Positions 7,809-16,414 of a stretch of 34,057 nt of DNA are shown here, piece by piece. Position 1 is the first letter of the stretch. Every line of letters begins with the position of its first letter. The stretch comes from Frankia sp. RB7 (GTDB lineage: Bacteria > Pseudomonadota > Alphaproteobacteria > Rhizobiales > Xanthobacteraceae): assembly GCA_030403585.1 (NCBI GenBank), contig JAUEPE010000069.1, positions 1 through 34,057 on the forward strand, written 5' to 3'. A model generated the notes under the pieces. That model searched no databases and was not told the origin of the DNA. It saw nothing but the letters and a program-made list of their open reading frames with translations. Made by a program: the position numbers and the translations under genes.

Positions 7809-8957
7809 ATGGATCTCAATCTCAGTGACGAGCAACGGCTCCTGCGCGAGAGCGTGGAGCGCTTCGTGGCCGAGAGCTACGATGCCGACCACCGGCGCAA
7901 GACGGCCAACGATCCGCTCGGCTTCAGCCCCTCAGTGTGGAAGCAGTTCGCAGAGCTCGGCTGGCTGGCACTGCCGATTCCGGAGGAGTTTGACGGCCTC
8001 GGCGGCGGGCCGGTCGAGATCGGCATCTTGATGGAAGCGTTTGGCCGCGGACTGGTGTCCGAGCCCTATGTCGCAACAGTCGTGCTCGGGGCTGCGCTGA
8101 TCGAGAAGTGCGGCAGCACGGCGCAGAAGCAGGCAAACCTGCCGAAGATCGCGGACGGCTCATTGAAACTTGCGTTTGCGCATTCCGAACGCGCGGCGCG
8201 GTTCGATCTCGCCAAGGTCGCGACCGTCGCTCACAAGACGGCGCAAGGTTGGCGCTTGGCCGGCAGCAAGATTGCCGTGCTCGACGGCCACGCCGCCGAC
8301 GGGATCATCGTCTCCGCGCATTTGCATGATCATCAGGGACCATCGGGGCGGATCGCCCTGTTTCTGGTGCCGGCAACCGCGCAGGGCCTTGCGATCTCCG
8401 ACTATCCGCGCCTGGGTGGCGGACGCGCCTGCAACATCGAATTGTCAGGCGTGCAGTTGGCGGAGGATGCCCTGCTTGGCGACGGCAGGGACGCGCTGCC
8501 GGCGGTCGAATGGGCCGTCGATCGCGCGATGGCCGCGCTCGGTGCGGAAGCCGTCGGCATCATGCAGACGCTGCTCGACACCACGTTGGACTACACCAAG
8601 ATCAGGAAACAATTCGGCCGTCCGCTGTCCGCCAACCAGGTGATCCGCCATCGTCTCGCCGACATGGCCATTCAGGTCGACGAAGCCCGTTCGATGGCGC
8701 TGCGCGCCGCGCTGAAGGCCGATAACCCGCCGGTCGAGCGCGCCCGAGCCGCTTCGGCTGCGAAGGCGAAGATCGGCAAATGCGCCCGCTTCGTCGGCGA
8801 GCAGTCGATCCAGTTGCACGGCGGCATGGGCGTTACCGAGGAGCTCGAGGTCGGCGCCTATTTCAAGCGGCTCGTCGCCTTCGATACGCTGTTCGGCGGC
8901 ACCGGGCATCACTACGCTCGCCACGCCCAGCTTGGCCGCACCACCCAGCCCGCCTGA
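7809..8957 (+). CDS. Acyl-CoA dehydrogenase, small (PimD-like) subunit
   Basis: The 382-aa product begins MDLNLSDEQRLLRESVERF and has the N-terminal helical, middle beta and C-terminal helical domains of the FAD-dependent acyl-CoA dehydrogenases. Segments LGWLALPIPEEFDGLGGG, KQFGRPLSANQVIRHRLADM and QLHGGMGVTEELEVGAYFKR are typical of the family. Overall it resembles PimD, the small subunit of pimeloyl-CoA dehydrogenase. Such subunits pair with a large subunit as an alpha2beta2 enzyme. The next gene, 15 bases downstream, is a PimC-like large subunit. The acyl substrate cannot be read from sequence; a dicarboxylic or ring-derived acyl-CoA is an inference from the PimCD likeness. Confidence 0.9.
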   Translation: MDLNLSDEQRLLRESVERFVAESYDADHRRKTANDPLGFSPSVWKQFAELGWLALPIPEEFDGLGGGPVEIGILMEAFGRGLVSEPYVATVVLGAALIEKCGSTAQKQANLPKIADGSLKLAFAHSERAARFDLAKVATVAHKTAQGWRLAGSKIAVLDGHAADGIIVSAHLHDHQGPSGRIALFLVPATAQGLAISDYPRLGGGRACNIELSGVQLAEDALLGDGRDALPAVEWAVDRAMAALGAEAVGIMQTLLDTTLDYTKIRKQFGRPLSANQVIRHRLADMAIQVDEARSMALRAALKADNPPVERARAASAAKAKIGKCARFVGEQSIQLHGGMGVTEELEVGAYFKRLVAFDTLFGGTGHHYARHAQLGRTTQPA

Positions 8958-8972
8958 CGCAAGGAGCGCATC

Positions 8973-10169
8973 ATGGACCTTTCGTTCAATGCCGAAGAGC
9001 GTGCCTTCCAGAGCGAGGTGCGCGGCTTCATCGCCAAAAATCTCACCGAAGAGATGAAGCGCGCCACCGCGCTGACGCCGTCGGTGTTCTCCGACCCCGA
9101 TATCGGCATGGCCTGGCAGCGCGCCCTGCATAGGCAGGGCTGGGGCGCGCCGGGCTGGCCCGTCGATCATGGTGGTCCCAACTGGACGCCGGCGCAGCGC
9201 TGGATCTTTGAGAGCGAATGCGCGCGGGCTGGCGTGCCCAACGTCAACGTGATGGGTGTGAAGATGGTCGGGCCCGTCATCATCGGCTTCGGCTCGCCCG
9301 AGCAGAAGAACTTTTACCTGCCGCGGATTCTCTCCGGCGAGGACTATTGGTGCCAGGGCTATTCCGAGCCTGGCTCCGGCTCCGATCTGTCCTCGCTGAA
9401 GACACGCGCAGTGCGTGACGGCGACGACTACATCATCAACGGCACGAAAATCTGGACCACGCATGCGCACCACGCCAACCGCATGTTCGCGCTGGTGCGC
9501 ACCAGCGACGGCCCCCGGCAACAGGACGGCATCAGTTTCATCCTGATCGATATGAAGACCCGGGGGATCACGACGCGACCCATTCTGACCATCGGCGGCG
9601 ACCACGAGGTCAACCAGGTGTTCTTCGACGACGTGCGCGTGCCCGTCACCAACCGCGTCGGCGACGAAGGCAAGGGCTGGACCTACGGCAAATATCTGCT
9701 CGAGTTCGAGCGTGGCTCCGGCATCGCGTCGGCCAAGCTCCGCGAAGGGCTCCGCGCCATCACCGAGCTGGCGGAGTCCGATCTCACGGGACGCGCGATC
9801 GACAGCCCCGATATCGCGTCCCGCATCTCGGAGGTCGAGGTCGACATCGACGCACTTGAGATGACCGAGCTGCGCGTGCTCTCGGCGCTGCAGACGGGAC
9901 AAAATCCCGGCGCGGTGTCGTCGATCCTGAAGCTGCGCAACAGCGAGATCCGGCAGGCCGTGACAAAACTCGGCGTCGACGTGATCGGCCACGATGCGCT
10001 CGCCGTCGAGCCGATGCGCCCGCTCTACAAGCTCAACCACGAACCGGCGCTACCGGAGGATATGCTGACGGTGGTACCGGAATATCTCAACGGCCGGGCC
10101 TACACGATCTTCGGCGGCACGTCGGAAATCCAGCGCGATATCATTGCAAAGATGATGTTGGGGATTTGA
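8973..10169 (+). CDS. Acyl-CoA dehydrogenase, large (PimC-like) subunit
   Basis: The 398-aa product shows the strong family signature WCQGYSEPGSGSDLSSLKT (FAD and substrate region), followed by INGTKIWTTHAHHANRMF, then VNQVFFDDVRVPVTNRVG and a C-terminal YTIFGGTSEIQRDIIAKMML. The pattern is PimC-like, including LTIGGDHEVNQVFF. The start at 8973 follows AAGGAG. It would form a heterotetramer with the preceding subunit and catalyse alpha,beta-desaturation of an acyl-CoA, passing electrons to ETF. The operon ends here with a palindromic repeat. Confidence 0.92.
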   Translation: MDLSFNAEERAFQSEVRGFIAKNLTEEMKRATALTPSVFSDPDIGMAWQRALHRQGWGAPGWPVDHGGPNWTPAQRWIFESECARAGVPNVNVMGVKMVGPVIIGFGSPEQKNFYLPRILSGEDYWCQGYSEPGSGSDLSSLKTRAVRDGDDYIINGTKIWTTHAHHANRMFALVRTSDGPRQQDGISFILIDMKTRGITTRPILTIGGDHEVNQVFFDDVRVPVTNRVGDEGKGWTYGKYLLEFERGSGIASAKLREGLRAITELAESDLTGRAIDSPDIASRISEVEVDIDALEMTELRVLSALQTGQNPGAVSSILKLRNSEIRQAVTKLGVDVIGHDALAVEPMRPLYKLNHEPALPEDMLTVVPEYLNGRAYTIFGGTSEIQRDIIAKMMLGI

Positions 10170-10193
10170 GGGGCGCGCTGGCGCAACAAACTC

Positions 10194-10236
10194 GCTGTCG
10201 TCCCGGACAAGCGCAGCGCAGATCCGGGACGACAGC
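10194..10236. repeat. Palindrome between convergent genes, possible two-way terminator
   Basis: Perfect 14-base arms GCTGTCGTCCCGGA (10194-10207) and TCCGGGACGACAGC (10223-10236) surround a 15-base loop. It fills the gap between the plus-strand dehydrogenase and the minus-strand molybdoprotein. The CGTCCCGGA arms match a common Bradyrhizobium dispersed repeat. There is no long T run, so terminator activity is only likely. Confidence 0.7.
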
Positions 10237-10242
10237 GGAGTG

Positions 10243-12567
10243 TTAGGCGCCCACCTTCGCGTCCTTGATCGCCTTCCAGATCTTCTGCGGCGTCAGCGGG
10301 GTGTTGAGCTGGGTGATGCCGAGTTCGGCCAGCGCATCCATCACGCCGTTGGTGACGCAGGGCGGGCCGCCGATGGCGCCGGATTCGCCGCAGCCCTTGG
10401 CGCCGAGCGGATTGGTGCGGCAGGGCGCGGAATCGTCCAGCGTCACCACGATCGGCGGCACGTCGTCGGCGCGCGGGATGCAATAGTCCTGGTAGCTCGC
10501 GGTGAGGAGCTGGCCATCGGTATCATAGGAGACGCCCTCATACAGTGCCTGGCCGATGCCCTGCGCAACACCGCCATGGATCTGGCCGGTGACCAGCATC
10601 GGATTTACGGCCACACCGACGTCGTCGACCGTGGTGTAGCGCACGACCTTGGACACGCCGGTCTCCGGATCGATCTCGACCTCGCAGATATGCGTGCCGT
10701 TGGGCCAGCTGGGACCATCGACCTCGCCCTCGGAATCGACGCTGAGCTTGGCCCCACTCTCCTTCTCGGCGAGATCGAACAGGCTGATGCGGCGGTCGGT
10801 GCCGACCACGGTGAGCATGCCGCCTTGGTACTCGATGTCCTCGACCGAAGTCTCGAGCACATTCGCCGCCTTCTCGCGCGCCTTCTGGATCATGTCGTTT
10901 GAGGATACCGCGACTGCGGTGCCGCCAACGAAGAGCGAGCGCGAGCCGACGCTACCAAAGCCCATCGCGAGATCGGTGTCGCCTTGCACGACGTCGATCT
11001 TGTCCATGGGAATGCCGAGCGAGTCGGAGATCATCTGGGTGTAGGTGGTTTGCAGCCCCTGCCCCATCGCCATGGTGCCGGAATGCAGGATGACGCGGCC
11101 CTGCGCGGTCGCGTGCAGGCTGACCTTCTCGGTGTGAGCGCGGCCGCCGGTCCATTCGATGTACGACGTCAGCCCGCGGCCGTAGAGCAGACCCTTCTTT
11201 TTCGCGGCCTTCTTGCGCGCCGCAAAGCCGTCCCAGTCGGCGAGTTTCACCGCACGATCGAGCATGTGGGCGAAGGCGCCGGAATCATACACCTGACCGG
11301 CGGCGTTGGTGTAGGGCAGCTGCGCCGGCTTGATGTAGTTCGCCTTGCGGATCGCGCGCGGATCCATGCCGATTTTTCGAGCGGCAGCGTCGAACAGGCG
11401 TTCGACGATGAAGACGGCTTCCGGACGACCAGCGCCGCGATAGGCGCCGACCGGCGCGGTGTGGGTCATCACCGACTTGATCTCGAAATGCACCAGCGGC
11501 AAATCATAGACGCCGGTCTGCACGAACGGCCCGAGCACCAGCGGAATGATGTTCGCCGCGCCCGAGGAATAGGCGCCAGTGCAGCCGATGGAGGTGACGC
11601 GATAGGCCAGCACCTTGCCCTTCTCGTCCAGCGCAAACGAGGCGGTCGAGGTGAGGTCGCGGCCATGGGTGCCGCCGACGAATTCGTCGGTGCGGTCACC
11701 GCGCCAGCGGATCTTCCTGTTCAGCTTGGTCGCGACATAGGCGACGATGCCGTCTTCCGGATAGAGGTTGGTCTTCTGGCCAAAGCCGCCGCCGATGTCG
11801 CCGACCAGCACGCGCACGCTGTCCTTGGGACGCTTGAGCACGGCTTCGGCCAAGACATCGCGGGTCGAGGCCGGAGTCTGCGACTGCACGTGCAGGAGGA
11901 GACGGCCGGTATTCCTGTCGATTTCGGCAATGGTCGAGCGCGGCTCCATCGCTGACGGCACGAGGCGCTGGCTGACGAGATCGAGCTCGACCGTGTGCGC
12001 AGCCTTGGCGAAGGCTTCGTCCACCTTGGCGGCGTCGCCATAGCTCATCGCGCCGACGATGTTGTCGGGCGCATCCGGCCACACCACCGGCGCACCGGGC
12101 TTCACGGCCTCGACGGGATCAACTACGGCGGGCTGCACGTCGTATTCGATCACGATCGCTTCGGCCGCGCTCTGGGCTTCCGCACGTGTCGAAGCCACGA
12201 CCGCCGCCACCGCCTCGCCGGTGTAGCGCACGACCTCATGGGCGAGCAGCCGTCGCGGCGGCACCGTCATCGGCTTGCCGTCGGGGCGCTTGAAGATGCT
12301 CAGGGTCGGGATGGTGCCGACGTCGTCCTTGATCAGATCGGCGCCGGTGTAGATCGCAGTGACGCCAGCCATCGATGCCGCCGCGCTGGTGTCGATCGAG
12401 ACGATGTTCGCGTGCGCATGCGGCGAGCGCAGCACGTGCAACCACAGCGCGCCGTCCTCCGGCTTGTCGTCGATGAATTGCCCCTTCCCGGTGAGCAACC
12501 GCTGGTCTTCCAAACGCTTGACGGGCTGGCCCGCTCCGAAACGCAAATTGCCGGGAAGAATGTTCAT
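10243..12567 (-). CDS. Xanthine dehydrogenase-family molybdopterin-binding subunit, CoxL form II type
   Basis: The 774-aa product is a molybdenum-hydroxylase large subunit. Visible landmarks are the N-terminal RLEDQRLLTGKGQFIDD, GDIGGGFGQKTNLYPED (about residue 270), VGAYRGAGRPEAVF (about 373), GTMAMGQGLQTTYTQM, and the C-terminal GCGESGAIGGPP with the catalytic glutamate. The loop AYRGAGR marks form II CoxL-like enzymes; true CO dehydrogenases have AYxCSFR, so CO oxidation is unlikely and the substrate is unknown. The ATG at 12567 is used; an upstream in-frame ATG at 12660 would add a non-conserved leader. The small [2Fe-2S] and FAD subunits such enzymes need are not adjacent, so it is an orphan here. 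Confidence 0.9.
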   Translation of the reverse strand: MNILPGNLRFGAGQPVKRLEDQRLLTGKGQFIDDKPEDGALWLHVLRSPHAHANIVSIDTSAAASMAGVTAIYTGADLIKDDVGTIPTLSIFKRPDGKPMTVPPRRLLAHEVVRYTGEAVAAVVASTRAEAQSAAEAIVIEYDVQPAVVDPVEAVKPGAPVVWPDAPDNIVGAMSYGDAAKVDEAFAKAAHTVELDLVSQRLVPSAMEPRSTIAEIDRNTGRLLLHVQSQTPASTRDVLAEAVLKRPKDSVRVLVGDIGGGFGQKTNLYPEDGIVAYVATKLNRKIRWRGDRTDEFVGGTHGRDLTSTASFALDEKGKVLAYRVTSIGCTGAYSSGAANIIPLVLGPFVQTGVYDLPLVHFEIKSVMTHTAPVGAYRGAGRPEAVFIVERLFDAAARKIGMDPRAIRKANYIKPAQLPYTNAAGQVYDSGAFAHMLDRAVKLADWDGFAARKKAAKKKGLLYGRGLTSYIEWTGGRAHTEKVSLHATAQGRVILHSGTMAMGQGLQTTYTQMISDSLGIPMDKIDVVQGDTDLAMGFGSVGSRSLFVGGTAVAVSSNDMIQKAREKAANVLETSVEDIEYQGGMLTVVGTDRRISLFDLAEKESGAKLSVDSEGEVDGPSWPNGTHICEVEIDPETGVSKVVRYTTVDDVGVAVNPMLVTGQIHGGVAQGIGQALYEGVSYDTDGQLLTASYQDYCIPRADDVPPIVVTLDDSAPCRTNPLGAKGCGESGAIGGPPCVTNGVMDALAELGITQLNTPLTPQKIWKAIKDAKVGA

Positions 12568-12681
12568 TCCGCAGGGTCCTCGGGGTCTCTTGAAATTCGG
12601 GCTGCCTTTTAGCGGATCGAGCCATGCGAGACCAGCCGCGGTTTTGGGCGGTGGGACCATGGATTCGTCATGCCGGGAAGG

Positions 12682-13557
12682 CTATGCAAGCTCCCGCAGC
12701 GCCGCTTCCACCACCTTGCGCGCGTCGGCTGTCAGAGGGGCCTGTGGCGGGATGGGATCCCCGACGTCATAGCCCTGGATCACGAGGCCGGCCTTGATGC
12801 AGGCCGCGAGGTTGAAGCGGGCGAAGGCCTCGTTGATGCGCCACAGCCTGCGCTGGAGCGCCATGGCCTCGTCCCAGCGGCCGGCCTGGCAGAGCTCGTA
12901 GAGCGCCACGCTCTGGCGCGGGATGATGCAGGCCGGCCCCGCCATCCAACCGAGGCCGCCAATCAGCATCACCGCGGCCGGGATGTGGGCGGAGGCCGAA
13001 AAGACGCGCAAGCGATCGCCGCAGCGGTTCATGATCGAGAGCAGCCGTCCGGTGTTGGTCGAGGCATCCTTGATGTAGCCGATGCGCGGATGCTCGGCCA
13101 GGCGCGCGATGACATCGAGGGTCAGGTCCGAGCGCTGGAATTGCGGATTTGTGTAGATGACGACCGGAATGTCCACGGCGTCGGCGATGCTGCGGAAATA
13201 GGACTCGACCTGGGCATCGGCGAGCGGGAAGTAGGCTTCGAGGATCGCCAGGATGCCGTTGGCACCGAGCTTTTGGTACGCTTTCGCCTGTGCAACCGCG
13301 TCGGCAGTCGAGGTCGACGCGACGCCCGCCACCACAGGGACGCGGCCCTTCGCGGCCTCGATCGTGGTTTGCACGATCGCGATGCGTTGCGCGGCGTTGA
13401 GATAGGCGAATTCGCCGGTCGACCCGAGCGGCGTCAGCCCGTGCACGCCGGCACCGATCAAATCGTCGCAGAGCTTTGCGAGTACGTCCGTTCGCACCGT
13501 GCCGTCAGTGCCGACGGGCGAGACGAGATACGGGAAGACGCCGCGAAAATCGGTCAT
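12682..13557 (-). CDS. DapA-family aldolase (dihydrodipicolinate synthase-like)
   Basis: The 291-aa product is a (beta/alpha)8 class I aldolase. It has GSTGE at 45-49 (binds the pyruvate carboxylate), Tyr135 in YTNPQ and the Schiff-base Lys163 in YIKDAST. The start is the ATG at 13557 (MTDFRGVFPYLVSP); upstream codons give no homologous sequence. Members of this superfamily include DapA, N-acetylneuraminate lyase, KDG aldolase and others. The adjacent molybdoprotein and the absence of lysine genes suggest a catabolic aldolase or lyase rather than DapA itself. The precise reaction is not determinable. Confidence 0.88.
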   Translation of the reverse strand: MTDFRGVFPYLVSPVGTDGTVRTDVLAKLCDDLIGAGVHGLTPLGSTGEFAYLNAAQRIAIVQTTIEAAKGRVPVVAGVASTSTADAVAQAKAYQKLGANGILAILEAYFPLADAQVESYFRSIADAVDIPVVIYTNPQFQRSDLTLDVIARLAEHPRIGYIKDASTNTGRLLSIMNRCGDRLRVFSASAHIPAAVMLIGGLGWMAGPACIIPRQSVALYELCQAGRWDEAMALQRRLWRINEAFARFNLAACIKAGLVIQGYDVGDPIPPQAPLTADARKVVEAALRELA

Positions 13558-13856
13558 GTCGGGAATAAAATCCGGGGAGCTGAGTGCTGTCTGGCAGGCG
13601 CGCGATCCATCGCGTGCTAACATGGGGTCCTATTGCCAGCAAGCGACGTGCTTTCGAAGCAGCGTATTCGAGGTTTTGGGAATTGTCCTGCAGCGTTGGC
13701 AGGCGTCGATCGCGACTGATCGTCCTGACGGCGTCGGTTATTCTTATCGACGGGACAACGTGATCGGCACGGGGATGCGATCGATGCTTCGGCATTGACC
13801 AGTTTTATACTGGAACGTCAGGCAGGCTGACTTCCTGTACACCACAATCAATAATG

Positions 13857-13903
13857 ATTCACACCACCTTATACATCCTTTCGGTGTGAACGGCTTCACA
13901 CCG
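13857..13903. promoter_or_regulatory. TTCACACC repeat/palindrome upstream of the 13980 gene
   Basis: CGGTGTGAA (13882-13890) and TTCACACCG (13895-13903) form a perfect 9-base inverted repeat with a 4-base spacer. A further TTCACACCA lies at 13857-13865 in the same orientation as the right arm. This looks like a two-site operator in front of the 91-aa gene. The rest of the gap 13558-13979 holds no gene; it also has a small CCAGT...ACTGG hairpin at 13799-13813. The regulator is unknown. Confidence 0.4.
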
Positions 13904-13979
13904 GATTTGACCCCACGGGTCTAGCGTCGCGGGCGCTGCAGACAACAAGCGCAGCTATCTCTCAGCGAGGAGTCAGGCC

Positions 13980-14255
13980 ATGGAAATTTGCATCAACTAC
14001 GGCGGCAAACGGCATTGCTTCTTCCTGCCCATCTTTCAGATCCCGATCAGCTGGGGCAAGCCCGGGCCCGGACCGGTCAACTACCCCGCTCTGTTCCAGG
14101 ATTCGATGATCCTGGCCGCTGTGGCCAATGTGGTCAAGCAGATCACCGACGAGAACGTGCGGAAATCAGTCGAGCATGGCATCACGGCCGGTTTCCAGGC
14201 CGCGCAGAAGCATGCCGGCGCCGACGTCTCGATCAACCCCGTGGCACGCGGCTGA
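13980..14255 (+). CDS. 91-aa protein of unknown function
   Basis: The predicted product starts MEICINYGGKRHCFFLPIFQ and continues IPISWGKPGPGP, with cysteines at 4 and 13. A predicted amphipathic helix (about 40-70, ILAAVANVVKQITDENVRK) and an Ala-rich C-terminus follow. The ATG at 13980 is preceded by GAGGAG. It stands alone on the plus strand between two minus-strand genes and behind a palindromic upstream region. I recognise no family. After its stop (14253-14255), the same reading frame stays open to a TAA near 14393 and contains FIDPETDKHVAVFMRPETGE, which looks coding. That could be a lost C-terminus or a separate remnant without a start codon. Confidence 0.6.
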   Translation: MEICINYGGKRHCFFLPIFQIPISWGKPGPGPVNYPALFQDSMILAAVANVVKQITDENVRKSVEHGITAGFQAAQKHAGADVSINPVARG

Positions 14256-14401
14256 ACGTGCACCACTGACCACGCGAGGGCCGTTCGCCCTCGCGCGGGC
14301 ACCGGCGAACGCTTCATCGATCCCGAGACCGACAAGCACGTTGCGGTGTTCATGCGGCCCGAGACCGGCGAGCGGGCCCATCGCGAGCTGTAAGGAGCCG
14401 C

Positions 14402-15367
14402 TCAGACCTTGAGCAGCCGTACCCGCGTTCCCCAGGGATCGACCGCCTCGACGCCATCCGGCAACTGCACCATCCGACTGCCGCCCTTGCGCAGGCGCTC
14501 CTCTTGAGCTGTGAGCAGCTCCTGCTTCTCCGTTACCAGCGAGAACCAGGCGAGCCCGGTCGTGGCGTCGTCGCGCTGGCCGGCGCCCTGGCTCTGCCAG
14601 ACGTTCATGCCGAGGTGGTGGTGATAGCGGCCCGACGACAGGAACGCGGCGCCGTTGCGGCTGCGGGTCGGGTCGAGACCAATCGTGCCGTGGTAAAAAC
14701 TCTGGGCCTGGGCGAGATCGCCGACACGCAGATGCATATGGCCAACGCGCATTCCGTCCGGCGCCTTGGCATAGTCGCTGACGCGTGTGTTGGTCAGCGA
14801 CAGCAGGTCAGGAATGTTGAGCTCGTCGGCCGCCATCTTCACGCTGCCCTCGCTCCATTGCCATTGCGAGGGATCGCGGTCGGCATAGACCTCGATGCCG
14901 TTGCCTTCGGGGTCGTCGAGATAGACGGATTCGCTGACGAGATGATCGGCAAAGCCCGACAGTGGCACGCGGTGCGAGGCGGCATGCACCAGCCAGCGCG
15001 CGAGATCCTTGCGCGACGGCATCAGGAAGGCGGTGTGGTAGAGGCCCGCGGCATTGCGCGGCTCGATCGCGGCATCGGGACGGGCCTCCAGCACCAGCAG
15101 CGTGATACCGGCGGTGCCTAGCTTTGCGGCGGCGCTGGAGCGCTGCATCACGGTGAGCCCGATGACGTCGCGGTAGTAGTCGGCGACATTGTCGAGATTC
15201 TTCACCCGCAATGTCACCATGCCGACCCGCATCGGCGTGCGGCTGGCATAGGTCGGCCCGCCGCCTTGCGGATTGCCCTCGGCGCGCGCGGCAGCCACTG
15301 CCGCCATCGAGAGCGAGCTGGCGCCGGCGAGTTGAAGCAGGGTGCGGCGGGTGAGGTCGATGGTCAT
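14402..15367 (-). CDS. Two-domain VOC (glyoxalase/extradiol dioxygenase-like) protein with a Tat signal
   Basis: The 321-aa product begins MTIDLTRRTLLQLAGASSL, with a twin-arginine motif followed by a hydrophobic stretch ending AAARAEG, so export by Tat is predicted. Two VOC modules follow (about 45-170 and 205-320). Metal-ligand candidates are a His in LYHTAFLMP and a Glu in GNGIEVYADRD in the first module, and HMHLRVGD, SSGRYHHHLGMNVW and a weaker end in the second. The layout resembles CatE-type ring-cleaving dioxygenases, but a secreted version is unusual. The substrate is unknown. Confidence 0.85.
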   Translation of the reverse strand: MTIDLTRRTLLQLAGASSLSMAAVAAARAEGNPQGGGPTYASRTPMRVGMVTLRVKNLDNVADYYRDVIGLTVMQRSSAAAKLGTAGITLLVLEARPDAAIEPRNAAGLYHTAFLMPSRKDLARWLVHAASHRVPLSGFADHLVSESVYLDDPEGNGIEVYADRDPSQWQWSEGSVKMAADELNIPDLLSLTNTRVSDYAKAPDGMRVGHMHLRVGDLAQAQSFYHGTIGLDPTRSRNGAAFLSSGRYHHHLGMNVWQSQGAGQRDDATTGLAWFSLVTEKQELLTAQEERLRKGGSRMVQLPDGVEAVDPWGTRVRLLKV

Positions 15368-15547
15368 CGGTCAGGGCTCGCTGCAAACTTTGAGGCCATA
15401 TGGCGCAATTCGGGGATTGCTACACGTTCCCGTGAGCGGCTCCCAATCACATGTTCGTCGGCCGTGGCCCAGGGAGGACTGGCCACCCGGCCAGTTTCGC
15501 AATGGCCCGCGACATCCCAGATTGTGGGCAGCTTACAGGAGCCTGCC

Positions 15548-16414
15548 ATGACCGACTTCACGCCTCTCACCTCGCTGTCGTCCGCGCTCGCGGATGTCGT
15601 GGCGCGCATCGCGCCGTCCGTCGTCTCGGTGCATTCGCATCGCTCCCGCTCGACCGGCTTCGTCTGGAAACCCGGCCTGATCGTGACCGCCGACGAGGCG
15701 CTGGCCGATGAGGGCGAGGTCCAGATCGTGCTTGCCGACGGCAGCACGGCCGTTGCCACCATCGTCGGCCGCGACCACACCACCGATATCGCGTTGCTGC
15801 GCGCCGATACCAAAATCACGCCGGTCAAGCTGGCTGCGACAGTCCCTGCCCTCGGCACGCTGTCGGTCGTGGTCGCCACCAATCGCGACGCGCCCAGTGC
15901 GGCGCTCGGGATGGTGTCGGTTTCAGGCAAGAGCTGGCGCTCCTTGCGCGGTGGCGAGATCGATGCGCGGATCGAGCTCGATGTTCGCTTGCGTCCGAGC
16001 CAGGAAGGCGGCCTCGCCCTCGATGCCTCGGGCGAGGCTTTCGGCATGGCCGTCCTGGGACCGCGGCGCGTGCTGGTGATCCCGGCGGCGACGATCGAGC
16101 GGGTCGCGACCCAGCTCGAGACCCGCGGCCGTATTGCCCGCGGGTATCTCGGGCTCGGGCTGCAGCCGCTGCGGCTCGACGACGGCATCGGTGCGATGGT
16201 GATGAATGTCGACAAGGCAGGTCCGGCGGCCACGGCCGGCATCCGCCAGGGCGACGTGATCGTGGCGGTCAACGACCAGAAGCTCTCCGGCGTGCGCGCG
16301 CTGCTGCGAACACTGGGACCCGCAAGCGTCGGCCAGGTGGTCGATGTCGCGGTTCGCCGCGGCGGCGAGCCGGCGAGCTTCAAGGTCACGATTGGCGAGA
16401 GGCCGGAGGCGTGA
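15548..16414 (+). CDS. HtrA/DegP-like protein with PDZ domain, apparently protease-dead
   Basis: The 288-aa product has a trypsin-like S1C domain (about 1-190) and a PDZ domain (about 195-285; YLGLGLQPLRLDDG, GIRQGDVIVAVND). The His normally found in TNxHV is missing (GLIVTADEAL). The Asp region is kept (RDHTTDIALLRAD). The GNSGGPL nucleophile motif is replaced by PSQEGGLAL, putting Glu or Gln where Ser belongs. It should therefore be a non-catalytic binding protein. There is no signal peptide, so a cytoplasmic location is likely, unlike true DegP. The start at 15548 follows AGGAG. Its stop overlaps the start of the LuxR-type gene. Confidence 0.85.
   Translation: MTDFTPLTSLSSALADVVARIAPSVVSVHSHRSRSTGFVWKPGLIVTADEALADEGEVQIVLADGSTAVATIVGRDHTTDIALLRADTKITPVKLAATVPALGTLSVVVATNRDAPSAALGMVSVSGKSWRSLRGGEIDARIELDVRLRPSQEGGLALDASGEAFGMAVLGPRRVLVIPAATIERVATQLETRGRIARGYLGLGLQPLRLDDGIGAMVMNVDKAGPAATAGIRQGDVIVAVNDQKLSGVRALLRTLGPASVGQVVDVAVRRGGEPASFKVTIGERPEA

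Noticed and set aside
8445..10040. 531-codon open frame on the minus strand opposite the dehydrogenase genes
   Set aside because: Antisense shadow spanning two clear acyl-CoA dehydrogenase genes; low-complexity His/Asp/Gly composition with no family resemblance.
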